A DNA stretch of 64,000 nt from UBA6049 sp965662345 (lineage in GTDB: Bacteria; Bacteroidota; Bacteroidia; Flavobacteriales_G; Salibacteraceae): positions 1 to 64,000 of the forward strand of contig CBFIHE010000009.1 in the NCBI GenBank assembly GCA_965662345.1, in the 5' to 3' direction. Both the position numbers and the translations under genes were made by a program. Below are positions 34,215 through 42,980 of this stretch, piece after piece (the first letter of the stretch is position 1; the number at the start of each line of letters is the position of its first letter). A model generated the notes under the pieces. That model ran no database searches. It was not told where the DNA came from and saw nothing but the letters and a program-made list of their open reading frames with translations.

Positions 34215-34928
34215 CTAGCTATTAGATTTGATTTCCAATAATTCCACCTCAAAAATCAACGTTGAATAAGGAGGAATTGCACCGGGCGAACCGCGTTCTC
34301 CATATCCTAAGTTGTAAGGTATGAAGAATTTGTACTTTGAGCCAACAGACATCAATTGAACACCTTCTGTCCAACCAGGAATTACTTGGTTCAAGAAAAA
34401 TTGAGCAGGTTCTCCCCTTTCAACAGAACTGTCAAATACAGACCCATCCAACAAAGAGCCTGTGTAGTGTACAACTACCTCATCTGTAGCCATCGGCTTA
34501 GCTCCACTACCTTCTTGCAATACTTCATACTGTAAACCAGACTCGGTCGTTTGTACGCCTTCGCGTGCAGCATTCTCTTGTAAGAATGCTTGCTCTTTAG
34601 TGTCTGCCTCACCTTTTTCGGCTTCCATTTTCTTCTGTGAAAGGTTGGTGAAATACTCACGCAAGAAAAGCATAGCATCTTGCTCGCTCATGAGGGTGTT
34701 TGTGTCTCCTGCCATTATGCTCTCAAAAGCAGAGGCCACAGCTTGACCGTTTACATCTTCTAACCCTTGATTTTTAACATTTACAGCCACATTCACACCT
34801 AGTGCATAGCTTACGCTATCTGTAGTGTTATTCAACGTTCCTGAGAACCCTGAATCTGCCGCGGGTTGATTACATGCCATCATGCCTCCAGCTAATAATA
34901 CTGAGGCTATTACGTGTTTTTTATTCAT
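34215..34928 (-). CDS. FKBP-type peptidyl-prolyl isomerase, lipoprotein
   Basis: 237 residues. Lipoprotein signal with GGMMAC (Cys about 19), then the same layout as its downstream neighbour: helical domain (TTDSVSYALGVNVAVNVKNQGLE) and FKBP domain (VVVHYTGSLLDGSVFDSS, VIPGWTEGVQLMSVG, IPYNLGYGERG). The two genes are tandem paralogues, one anchored and one soluble in the periplasm. Confidence 0.92.
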   Translation of the reverse strand: MNKKHVIASVLLAGGMMACNQPAADSGFSGTLNNTTDSVSYALGVNVAVNVKNQGLEDVNGQAVASAFESIMAGDTNTLMSEQDAMLFLREYFTNLSQKKMEAEKGEADTKEQAFLQENAAREGVQTTESGLQYEVLQEGSGAKPMATDEVVVHYTGSLLDGSVFDSSVERGEPAQFFLNQVIPGWTEGVQLMSVGSKYKFFIPYNLGYGERGSPGAIPPYSTLIFEVELLEIKSNS

Positions 34929-35005
34929 TTCGAAAAATCCTGATTTGATTTGTGATTGGCGAAAATACGTTTAATTATAAGCTTAGAAAGTTATAAAGGC
35001 TTAAA

Positions 35006-35758
35006 TCAACTCAAACCTCTTTCTTTCTTAATCGCTTCGTACGCTTCTTGAACCCGCTGAAACTTCTCCTTTGCGGCTTTCTGGAACTCCTCACCTAGAG
35101 ATGCTACCTTATCTGGATGGTATTTTACTGCCATTTTTCGATATGCTTTTTTCACTTCTGCATCTGTAGCAGATTTAGAGATTTCCAAAATATCATAGTA
35201 TTCTTCAGCTGTTTTTTGACCGCCAAACATGGCTGTAATTGATGCGAAATCTTTCTGAGAAATACCTAAATACCGCGCCATTGTATTAAGTAATTGAAGC
35301 TCAGAATTACTCATACTGTGGTCTGCTTTCGCAATACCAACCAAGTAGTGAAGTAGTTGCAACCGCATAGGATGTGTCATGTTCTCCCTAATCTGCAAGC
35401 AAACCTGCCTTACAGAAACTTCATGCTCTAAAACCTCTCTCAAAACACGCAGGAGTTCCTTTGCTTTTGCTGCTCCAAATTGCTTGTTAAGGAAGTCTTT
35501 AACATAATTCAACTCAGACTTCATCACTCGCCCGTCTGCCTTCATAACAGCAGCACTAAGAATCACCAAGCTAATACCAAAGTCGCCCGCACCGGTTGCG
35601 TTTCTTGTTGATGAACTACCATTTCCGCGATGCGCTCTAGTGTCAATATCATTGGCATTTTCAAAAAGAGAGCCTAAAACAAATCCAGCTATTGCTCCAA
35701 TTGGGCCTCCAAGAGCCCAACCCAAACCACCAGCAACCCATTTTGTATACTTCGCCAT
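35006..35758 (-). CDS. TerB-like/DnaJ-domain protein (DjlA-like)
   Basis: 250 residues. A Gly-rich hydrophobic N-terminus (about 8-30) could touch the membrane. A TerB-like helical domain follows (about 58-172: ILSAAVMKADGRVMKSELNYV and a second KADHSMSNSELQLL copy). The C-terminal J domain (about 183-250) has the HPD motif at about 214-216. This resembles DjlA, a membrane DnaK co-chaperone. It starts directly after the stop of the upstream ion-channel gene (TAA-ATG), so the genes form one unit. Confidence 0.85.
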   Translation of the reverse strand: MAKYTKWVAGGLGWALGGPIGAIAGFVLGSLFENANDIDTRAHRGNGSSSTRNATGAGDFGISLVILSAAVMKADGRVMKSELNYVKDFLNKQFGAAKAKELLRVLREVLEHEVSVRQVCLQIRENMTHPMRLQLLHYLVGIAKADHSMSNSELQLLNTMARYLGISQKDFASITAMFGGQKTAEEYYDILEISKSATDAEVKKAYRKMAVKYHPDKVASLGEEFQKAAKEKFQRVQEAYEAIKKERGLS

Positions 35759-36418
35759 TTAATCGTCTTGTTTTGAATTTGAAATGTAGATGCCAATTAA
35801 ACCTGCAACCAAGAAGCCCATGTAAAACACACCTGATAAAGTGAGAAATACTGCAAACGACTGCGACACAGGATGTGTAGGCGAAATATCACCATAACCC
35901 AAGGTGGTCAAGGTGATAAAACTATGATAGATGGCCCCAAAAGGACCACATTCACTCAATATGTGAATGCTGTAGGAATTTCTGATTTGCTCGTCAATCA
36001 TAGAAATTCCTATTGAGCCGCTCATCCCCAGGAGTAGGTATCCAGACATTGCGTGGACCAACGTAATAAGAGTTACCTCTTTTGACCGCATTACCGTGCT
36101 GATTAAAACGAATGTCAGCACCAAAAAGAAAGCGCTAATAACTGGCTTAACAATGAGGCCAATTGTGGGAAGTAGCCCAGAAAAATAATTTAGTAAGCCT
36201 GCCGCTACTACTAACATCAATGCAAAGCGCAAAAATCTATGGAGTCTATATTCTTCTGAAATTATATTTATACCGGATAAGATGATCAGAAACATCATTG
36301 ACCTTATCAAAATTTTCGCTACTCCCGAAAAAGCCAACTCAACGATAGGAATTAGTAAGATTGAGGCCAAACCTATTAACAGCAGGTAATGTGCTGTATC
36401 TTTTACTCTGAAATTCAT
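35759..36418 (-). CDS. Two-pore-domain-like potassium channel protein
   Basis: 219 residues with six hydrophobic segments. The last two flank a pore loop with the selectivity filter TTLGYGD (about 169-175), the K+ channel signature, as in the Ion_trans_2 family. There is no C-terminal RCK or cyclic-nucleotide domain, so gating is unknown. Its ATG overlaps the TAA of the upstream TPM gene by one base (TAATG). Confidence 0.88.
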   Translation of the reverse strand: MNFRVKDTAHYLLLIGLASILLIPIVELAFSGVAKILIRSMMFLIILSGINIISEEYRLHRFLRFALMLVVAAGLLNYFSGLLPTIGLIVKPVISAFFLVLTFVLISTVMRSKEVTLITLVHAMSGYLLLGMSGSIGISMIDEQIRNSYSIHILSECGPFGAIYHSFITLTTLGYGDISPTHPVSQSFAVFLTLSGVFYMGFLVAGLIGIYISNSKQDD

Positions 36419-37218
36419 TACCAGCTACCTCCTGCTCCTCCGCCACCGAATGAACCACCACCAAAACCACCGAAGCCTCCTCCGCTGCCGCCAAAACCAC
36501 CAAAAGAACCTCCTCCTGAAGAAAAGTCGTTCCAACGACCTCTGTGGTGCGAATTCATTGAGCTCATCATCCAGAATGCGGTCCAAAATGGAATATTTCT
36601 ACCTAAACTGTAGTGTCTAGCACGGTTGATTCTACCAAAAAACATAAGAGCCAGCGCCATTAAAATGAAAAGCACAGGAATAAACTTTGGCGCCTTGTTA
36701 TTCTTCTTAGCTGCATAAGCAGATGCTGGATACTCACCAGCAGATAACTCCATAAGTGTTACCACTGCTTTATAAATCCCTTCTGGATATTTCTCTTGTT
36801 TGAAGAAAGGAATCATTTCAAGATCCACAATCCGATTCGCCACAGCATCAGGTATTATTCCCTCCAAACCATAACCAGTAGCAATGAAGGCTTGGCCTCT
36901 ATCGCTTGCTCCGTACTTAGGTTTTACCAGAACTACAATTCCATTATCAAAAGCCTTCTTTCCTACCTTCCAAGTATTACCCACCTCAAAAGCAAAAGAT
37001 GCAGGGTCTTGCCCTTCCAAATCTTTAACCGTAAGAACTAAAATCTGCGTTCCAGTAGAATCATCAAAATTTACCAAGACCTGCTCCATTGCCTGTACTT
37101 GGCGAGGTGTAAAGACTTCTGCCAAATCATTCACCAACCTAGGTGGTGAAGGTTTGGGAGGAATAGCCATAAGTGATGTTCCTAACCATAGTGAGAGAAA
37201 AAGAAATATGTTTTTCAT
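36418..37218 (-). CDS. TPM-domain membrane protein (YgcG-like)
   Basis: 266 residues. Signal peptide (about 1-20), a TPM domain (about 28-155: VNDLAEVFTPRQVQAMEQVL, GIVVLVKPKYGASDRGQAFIATGYGLEG), a transmembrane helix (about 178-196) and a C-terminal tail rich in Gly, Ser and Phe. TPM domains are linked to acid phosphatase or photosystem repair activity in plants; the bacterial role is unknown. It lies 3 nt after a second TPM gene. Confidence 0.85.
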   Translation of the reverse strand: MKNIFLFLSLWLGTSLMAIPPKPSPPRLVNDLAEVFTPRQVQAMEQVLVNFDDSTGTQILVLTVKDLEGQDPASFAFEVGNTWKVGKKAFDNGIVVLVKPKYGASDRGQAFIATGYGLEGIIPDAVANRIVDLEMIPFFKQEKYPEGIYKAVVTLMELSAGEYPASAYAAKKNNKAPKFIPVLFILMALALMFFGRINRARHYSLGRNIPFWTAFWMMSSMNSHHRGRWNDFSSGGGSFGGFGGSGGGFGGFGGGSFGGGGAGGSW

Positions 37219-37221
37219 GAC

Positions 37222-37662
37222 TTAGCTACCAAATGAAATTTCATCAGACAACTCATTCTGGTCATCATCTTGATATGGAAAATGCTCTGCGAGTTGCTTG
37301 CCCGCCAATTTAATCCCTTGGGCCAATCCTTCAGCATAATTTCCTGCTTTAAATTGGTTCAAGGCTGTATTTCTAACCTCATCCCAAAAACCGCTAGAAA
37401 CCTTCATGTTTATACCAATATCACCAAGTATAGCGAACTTTCTATCTTCAAATGCCACATAAAACAATACTCCGTTGCGTAATTCAGTTTCATGCATCTC
37501 TAGGGTTTCGAACCAATACGCAGCACGATCTAACACATCTTCGGCACACTTATCGTCTATATGCACCATAATCTCTCCTGAAGTAAGCTTTTCTGCATGT
37601 AAAATGGCATCTGTTACTTGTTGCCTTTCGCTATCTGATAAAAACTTTTTAGCGTTTCCCAT
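37222..37662 (-). CDS. TPM-domain soluble protein
   Basis: 146 residues, one TPM domain (LTSGEIMVHIDDKCAEDVLDRAAYWFETLEMHETELRNGVLFYVAFEDRKFAILGD split as usual), no signal peptide or membrane helix. In many Bacteroidota two TPM genes follow lemA. Here the upstream neighbour is a divergent BatA gene and no lemA is present. It is first in the TPM-TPM-channel-DjlA unit. Confidence 0.85.
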   Translation of the reverse strand: MGNAKKFLSDSERQQVTDAILHAEKLTSGEIMVHIDDKCAEDVLDRAAYWFETLEMHETELRNGVLFYVAFEDRKFAILGDIGINMKVSSGFWDEVRNTALNQFKAGNYAEGLAQGIKLAGKQLAEHFPYQDDDQNELSDEISFGS

Positions 37663-37746
37663 GATTTAAATTTGCTTTTGCGAAGTTAGGAATACGATTC
37701 ATGCAGGCTTGATTTTGATTTATCTAACGTTTCCAGTTAAATTTCG

Positions 37747-37775
37747 TTGCACACACAAGAATTGGAATAGATTTG
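37747..37775 (+). promoter_or_regulatory. Promoter of the BatA-domain gene
   Basis: A -33 TTG (37747-37749), 18-nt spacer and TAGATTTG (37768-37775). The ATG at 37783 follows after only 7 nt, so the leader is very short. Confidence 0.65.
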
Positions 37776-37782
37776 TTCTTCC

Positions 37783-39822
37783 ATGGCATTTTTGTATCCC
37801 GTATTTCTTTTTGGGCTCTTTGCGCTGCTAATACCGGTGGTCATTCACCTTTTTAGATTCAAGCGTTTCAAAACAATCTATTTTTCTAACGTTGCCTTTC
37901 TTCAGTCGGTTTTTCAAGACAATAGAGCACAATCCAAGCTAAAGCACCTTTTACTTTTAGCCACGCGTTTACTCGCGATTTTTTTTCTGGTAATGGCTTT
38001 TGCTGGACCTTATTTTAAGGTAGGTCAAGTGAACTCACAAGTTGAAGGAGTTTCCAGGTCTATTTACATAGACAACTCCCTTAGCATGGGGGCTCCTGGT
38101 ATGAGTCTATCGCTTCTAGACGAAGCTAAGCAGTCAGGAATTTCTCTGGTAGAAGCCATGGGTGAAAAAGATGAAATGTATGTTCTTAGTAATGACTTTG
38201 AACCTATTTCTAATTACACATTACCAAAACAAGAAGCGCTTTATCGTATTCAAGAATTAGAGGGTAGCCCTAGTGCAAAGTCTTTAAAGAGCATCATAGA
38301 CAAGCAGAGGCTTATTTCCTCTAAAGACAATACAACAGCGTTAAAGCAATATATAATCGCATCTGATTTTAGAGAAGGTGTTTCATTAGAAGGAATTGAA
38401 TTAGACTCCACAGAGCAGGTATTATTCATGCCAATTACACCTCAATCTGCAGAGAACGTATCCTTAGATTCTATCTGGATTGAAGAGCCATTTGTTCGCT
38501 CAGGTATGCGTGTTAAGATTCATTTTCGAATTAGTAAGAATGCTGCCTATGATAAGAATGAGACACCTGTAGCTCTTAGTATAGACAATGAAGGGTATGC
38601 ATCATTTCGTATTCGTTGGAATAATCGTGTAGAAGTTGATACTTCAATCAATGCAGATTTTTCGAAATCCTCTTTGGGGTTGATTCTGCTCTCAATTGAA
38701 GACGAGTCATTGAGCTATGATAACTTTTTGTACTCGGCACTAGAAAAGCGACAGCAATGCCAGGTTCTAGAAATCTCTGATTCCCCAATAGAAACAGCCG
38801 CAGCCCGTGTTTTTGGAGTAGATTCATTTTTTCTGTATTCCAAAGCTCCTGTTGGCAACGTATCTACAGAAGCTCTAAGCCGCGCAGAATTCATTTTAGT
38901 AACCGCTAAAAAGCCGCTAAGTGAGGGGCTAATCATTGCATTATCAGAACAAATCAACAGAGGCAAGAATGTAGCTTTCTTTCCAAGCCATGGGTCTACC
39001 CAAGGATGGAATAGCGTTTTTGGGTCTCAAGGTCTCTCCATGTTTGGCCAAGAAGATACTTCAATGGTTCAGATAGAGTCTGTAGATTCTCAAAATCCAT
39101 TCTACGCAGATCTTTTTAAAGAAGAGCCAAGTAAAGCCAGTTGGCCAACTGTTAAGAATTCGGTTACGTTAAATGCTCGCGAGAGCTACCTAACGGGTAC
39201 GTTGCTCAAATCTGTAAAAGGTGATTTACTCTACACTAGGTCATCCATTGGTAAGGGAAATATTTTCGTAGCCTCATTCGGATTAAATGAGAACAATACC
39301 GCACTGTTTAAACATCCTATATTTTTACCTCTTCTCTACAAGAGTGCGCTGTATAAAGAAAGCAATAACCCACTCTATTACACCATCGGCTCTGCCAAGC
39401 GTATTACTACAGATTTAGAACCCTCAGAAGAAAATACCATGGAAATAGCTGGAGGAGAAAAAGACCCAGTTTTATTTCTGCCAGAAGTAATTAGAGCACC
39501 TGGTGGCATAGTTGAACTTGCCAGACTTGAGCCTATTCGTGTACCTGGACACTATACCATTAAAGGAAAGGCTAACACCATTGAAAGAGTAGCTTTTAAT
39601 TATGCACGAACAGAATCAGTAACAGCAGTTGTTTCTGCAGATTCTCTGCTGTCTATGGCTCGAAACAGTGGCATTGACGCATCTGTACTTACCGCAGAGG
39701 CCATACAAAACGGAGATCTCTCTATACTCGAGCAAGAGCAGGAAACACTTTGGCGTATCTGCATACTGCTTACCTTGTTATTTTTGACAGCAGAAGTTCT
39801 TATAACCCGATTTATTCCATAA
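37783..39822 (+). CDS. BatA-domain (aerotolerance regulator N-terminal) membrane protein
   Basis: 679 residues. The N-terminal BatA domain (about 1-80) has two membrane helices and the LxxxxIPVVIHLFRFKRFKTIYFSNVAFL motif split across them. A VWA-like periplasmic or extracytoplasmic region follows, and a C-terminal membrane helix lies near 655-675. Bat proteins are linked to stress survival, but the stand-alone long form is poorly studied. A promoter gives a near-leaderless start at ATG 37783. The next gene starts 2 nt after its stop. Confidence 0.87.
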   Translation: MAFLYPVFLFGLFALLIPVVIHLFRFKRFKTIYFSNVAFLQSVFQDNRAQSKLKHLLLLATRLLAIFFLVMAFAGPYFKVGQVNSQVEGVSRSIYIDNSLSMGAPGMSLSLLDEAKQSGISLVEAMGEKDEMYVLSNDFEPISNYTLPKQEALYRIQELEGSPSAKSLKSIIDKQRLISSKDNTTALKQYIIASDFREGVSLEGIELDSTEQVLFMPITPQSAENVSLDSIWIEEPFVRSGMRVKIHFRISKNAAYDKNETPVALSIDNEGYASFRIRWNNRVEVDTSINADFSKSSLGLILLSIEDESLSYDNFLYSALEKRQQCQVLEISDSPIETAAARVFGVDSFFLYSKAPVGNVSTEALSRAEFILVTAKKPLSEGLIIALSEQINRGKNVAFFPSHGSTQGWNSVFGSQGLSMFGQEDTSMVQIESVDSQNPFYADLFKEEPSKASWPTVKNSVTLNARESYLTGTLLKSVKGDLLYTRSSIGKGNIFVASFGLNENNTALFKHPIFLPLLYKSALYKESNNPLYYTIGSAKRITTDLEPSEENTMEIAGGEKDPVLFLPEVIRAPGGIVELARLEPIRVPGHYTIKGKANTIERVAFNYARTESVTAVVSADSLLSMARNSGIDASVLTAEAIQNGDLSILEQEQETLWRICILLTLLFLTAEVLITRFIP

Positions 39823-39824
39823 GC

Positions 39825-41069
39825 ATGAAAACACTCATAAAAAACGCCACCATTCACTTTCCAGGATCTGAATATAACGGTGAAACGTTAAATATCTTGG
39901 TTGAAGATGGAGTTGTGAGTAAAATAACCTCGGATGCAATTACAGATGCAGAGCGTGTTATTGAGAGTAATAACCTTCATCTAAGCCCCGGTTGGTTTGA
40001 TTTACGTGCAGATTTTGCCGATCCTGGTTATGAGCATAGAGAAGATTTATTTACAGGAAGTAAAGCAGCTATTGCTGGCGGCTTTACTGGCGTTCAACTT
40101 TTGCCAACTACCTACCCGATTCTAGATACAAAGTCTCAGGTTGAATATGTAAAGCAAAAAGCAAAAGGATTAGGTCTTCGCATTATTCCATCTGGAGCTA
40201 TAAGCGCGGGTACTAAAGGAGTTGATATTTGTGAGCTATATGACATGCATACTGCTGGAGTTAAAGCCTTTACAGATGGAAATCTAGCTATTCAAAACCC
40301 AGATTTAGTGCGCAGAGCGATGCTGTATTGTAAAACATTCAATGGAGTTTTGATGCTGAGTGCATACGACAAAGAAATTGCGCGAATGGGGAGTGTTCAT
40401 GAAGGTGAGGTAAGCACCTCTTTAGGCTTAAAAGGGTCTCCTTCACTGGCGGAAACACTAATGGTATCAAGGGATTTATTCTTAGCTGAATATTGTGAAA
40501 GCCCAGTGCACTTTAGCTGTATTAGTTCAAAAGAAAGTGTTGCATTAATTCGCGATGCAAAATCAAAAGGAATGCCCGTTTCTTGCGATGTTGCTGTAGC
40601 TAACTTATTGTACACAGATGAAGTACTCACCGAGTTTGATTCACGATATAAGGTATATCCAGTTCTGCGAACCAATCAAGACCGACAAGCACTATTAGAA
40701 GGACTCAAAGACGGAACCATTGATGCAGTTGTGAGTAATCACTCTCCCTGGAATATAGAAGAAAAAGACTGTGAATTTGATCATGCCGCTTTTGGTATGG
40801 CAACCATTCAGGTGGTTTATCCTATGTTGAAAGAAGCTTTAGGAGAAGAAGCTAACGATGAGTTACTGGCAAAAGTATTGGGGTTTAATCCAAGAACTAT
40901 TCTCGGCTTGGAAATACCGCAATTAGATGAAGGAAAATATGCAAACTTCACTTTGTACGACCCAGACGGTACCACTGAGTATGTCGAAAGCTTTTCCAAG
41001 TCTAAAAATCACCCAGAGTTTGGCAAATTCTTCCAAGGAAAGATTATTGCCACCGTTTTTAAAGACTAA
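39825..41069 (+). CDS. Inactive dihydroorotase homologue (PyrC-like pseudoenzyme)
   Basis: 414 residues with the full amidohydrolase layout of class I dihydroorotase: SPGWFDLRADFADPGYEHRED (about 54-73), GGFTGVQLLPTTYP, and the C-terminal FTLYDPD strand. The zinc-binding HxH is replaced by RAD (residues 61-63). The later ligands also appear lost: SAYDKE at the His of HxED, FSCIS at HVS, and NHSPW where DHAPH should be. This matches PyrC'-type pseudo-dihydroorotases, some of which bind aspartate transcarbamoylase. It begins 2 nt after the BatA-domain gene; the frame extends further upstream, but that part lies inside the BatA gene, so the ATG at 39825 is chosen. Confidence 0.88.
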   Translation: MKTLIKNATIHFPGSEYNGETLNILVEDGVVSKITSDAITDAERVIESNNLHLSPGWFDLRADFADPGYEHREDLFTGSKAAIAGGFTGVQLLPTTYPILDTKSQVEYVKQKAKGLGLRIIPSGAISAGTKGVDICELYDMHTAGVKAFTDGNLAIQNPDLVRRAMLYCKTFNGVLMLSAYDKEIARMGSVHEGEVSTSLGLKGSPSLAETLMVSRDLFLAEYCESPVHFSCISSKESVALIRDAKSKGMPVSCDVAVANLLYTDEVLTEFDSRYKVYPVLRTNQDRQALLEGLKDGTIDAVVSNHSPWNIEEKDCEFDHAAFGMATIQVVYPMLKEALGEEANDELLAKVLGFNPRTILGLEIPQLDEGKYANFTLYDPDGTTEYVESFSKSKNHPEFGKFFQGKIIATVFKD

Positions 41070-41820
41070 TTTCTAGCTGGTCGTAAGCTAAGTATACACC
41101 CTCTGGCAATTCATGGCTCACAGAGGCGTGTAAGCCCATTTGGTGACTAATATGGGTAATGTAGGCTTTCTGTGGTTTAAACTCATCAATTACCTCTAGT
41201 GCCTCTTCCAATGTAAAATGCGAAATATGATCTGTTTTTCGCAACGCGTTTATGATTAGCACTTTTGTACCGTAAATTTTCTTTTTCTCTTCCTCTGGTA
41301 TCTGGTTGGCATCTGTAATGTAGGTAAAGTCTCCTATTCTAAAACCGAGTACAGGTAGTTTGTAGTGTAACACCTGAATAGGCCTAATCAACACTCCTTC
41401 TGCTTCAAATGCATTAGACGATATCGTTTCCAAATGAATTCTAGGAACTCCTGGATATTTTACATCTGCAAAAGCATAGTGAAAATCACGTTTCAATGCT
41501 TCTTGTACTTGTGGAGTAGCATAGACGGTCATTTCCTTCTTCTGCACAAAATTAAATGCCCGAATATCATCAAGACCAGCAACATGGTCTTTATGCTCAT
41601 GCGTGAAAAGAACACCGTCTAAAGAACGAACATCAGCACGAAGCATTTGCTGTCTAAAATCAGGGCCAGTGTCAACTACAAACGTTTTGGTTCCCGTTTC
41701 AATAAGAACAGATGAGCGCAGTCGTTTATCTCGTTCATCGGCTGATAAACAGACCTCGCATTGGCAACCAATTACTGGCACACCTTGTGAAGTTCCTGAG
41801 CCGAGCACGGTTATTTTCAC
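41059..41820 (-). CDS. MBL-fold metallo-hydrolase (PhnP-like)
   Basis: 253 residues. Beta-lactamase-fold motifs: GSGTSQGVPVIGCQCEVC near the start (the Cys cluster seen in the PhnP/lipoate-ligase neighbour group), TGPDF, THEHKDHVAGLDD (metal ligands HxHxDH), TDANQI and THISHQ. It would hydrolyse a phosphodiester; substrate unknown. The start is GTG at 41820 because it overlaps the cysteine desulfurase stop (GTGA) and gives the family N-terminus. The 3' end overlaps the convergent PyrC-like gene by 11 nt. Confidence 0.88.
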   Translation of the reverse strand: MKITVLGSGTSQGVPVIGCQCEVCLSADERDKRLRSSVLIETGTKTFVVDTGPDFRQQMLRADVRSLDGVLFTHEHKDHVAGLDDIRAFNFVQKKEMTVYATPQVQEALKRDFHYAFADVKYPGVPRIHLETISSNAFEAEGVLIRPIQVLHYKLPVLGFRIGDFTYITDANQIPEEEKKKIYGTKVLIINALRKTDHISHFTLEEALEVIDEFKPQKAYITHISHQMGLHASVSHELPEGVYLAYDQLEISL

Positions 41821-42974
41821 GCCATTGTTTTCTTTTCTGCATAGATGTTTTCTAAACAATCTACCGCGTAATCAATATCATCTTTGGTGGTGTACCTGCT
41901 GAATGAAAATCTAACGCTTGGTCTGTCCATTTTTGCATTAATTCCACGTAAAACGTGCGACCCCGTATTGCTTCCAGATGTACATGCGCTTCCTCCTGAG
42001 CACGCCACTCCCATAATATCTAGGCTAAACAGTAGCATTTGAGCTTTTTCAGTAGCAGGTAGCAGCACATTCAACACGGTATACAAGGATTTGTTTGTTT
42101 GAGAACACGCCCCGTTGAATTCAACATCTGGGAATAGGTTCTGGAGCTTGTCAATCATGTATTGCTTAACATCAGTTACATGTTTTTGGTGTTCTTCCAT
42201 GTTTTCCCAAGCCAACTCCATGGCTTTTGATAAACCAATAATACCATACACATTTTCTGTTCCTCCACGAAGTGCGCGCTCTTGAGATCCACCGTGAATA
42301 AGCGGTTTAATTTTTAAGTTTTTATTGATGTATAAAAAACCAATTCCCTTTGGACCATGAAACTTGTGAGCCGCTGCGGTAAGAAAATCTACATCTAGTT
42401 TGTTTAGGTCAAATGCGTAATGCGCCATAGTTTGAACGGTATCTGAATGAAACAGCGCCCCGTTTGCACGGCATATTGCCGATACCTCATCTATTGGTAA
42501 TAAGTTACCGATTTCGTTATTGGCATGCATTAATGAGACAAGCGCTTTTCCGTTAGAGTCAGAAAGAAGTTTTTCCAGAGCCTTTAGGTCTACGCAGCCA
42601 TCTTGCTCTAGCGGTACATAACTTACTTTAGCTTCTCCCGTACGCTCAAGTTCTTCAACGGTATGGAGAACGGCATGATGCTCAAGTTTGGAAGTAATTA
42701 CATGCTCCACACCCAAATCTCTTACTGAGCACATTATGGCCATATTATCTGCCTCGGTGCCGCCAGAGGTAAAAACTAATTCTCCTGGTGTAACATTAAG
42801 TAGTTTGGCAACTTTTCTACGGGCAACTTCAATTTTACCCTTCACCTCTCTACCAAATCCGTGTGTTGAGCTAGGGTTTCCAAATGATTCTTTAAGCACG
42901 GGAGCCATTGCATCAAAAACTTCTGGTGCCAAAGGGGTGGTTGCCGCATTGTCTAAATAAATACGTTTTGCCAT
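41817..42974 (-). CDS. Cysteine desulfurase (NifS/IscS family)
   Basis: 385 residues, fold-type I PLP enzyme. Seen: YLDNAATTPLAPEV at the start, SGGTEADNMAI (70-80), the PLP lysine Lys204 in AAAHKFHGPKG, and the catalytic Cys331 in SGGSACTSGS. The long loop around this Cys is like group I (IscS/NifS) desulfurases. It supplies sulfur for Fe-S clusters or tRNA thiolation. It sits between glmM (6-nt gap) and the MBL gene (4-nt overlap). Confidence 0.93.
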   Translation of the reverse strand: MAKRIYLDNAATTPLAPEVFDAMAPVLKESFGNPSSTHGFGREVKGKIEVARRKVAKLLNVTPGELVFTSGGTEADNMAIMCSVRDLGVEHVITSKLEHHAVLHTVEELERTGEAKVSYVPLEQDGCVDLKALEKLLSDSNGKALVSLMHANNEIGNLLPIDEVSAICRANGALFHSDTVQTMAHYAFDLNKLDVDFLTAAAHKFHGPKGIGFLYINKNLKIKPLIHGGSQERALRGGTENVYGIIGLSKAMELAWENMEEHQKHVTDVKQYMIDKLQNLFPDVEFNGACSQTNKSLYTVLNVLLPATEKAQMLLFSLDIMGVACSGGSACTSGSNTGSHVLRGINAKMDRPSVRFSFSRYTTKDDIDYAVDCLENIYAEKKTMA

Positions 42975-42980
42975 AACTTA

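Noticed and set aside
36418..36540. Repetitive Gly/Ser/Phe codons resembling a DNA repeat
   Set aside because: The repetition is explained by the low-complexity protein tail; no separate repeat unit was found.
36389..36613. Pro-rich frame on the plus strand
   Set aside because: It is the reverse of the Gly-rich tail codons of the TPM protein.
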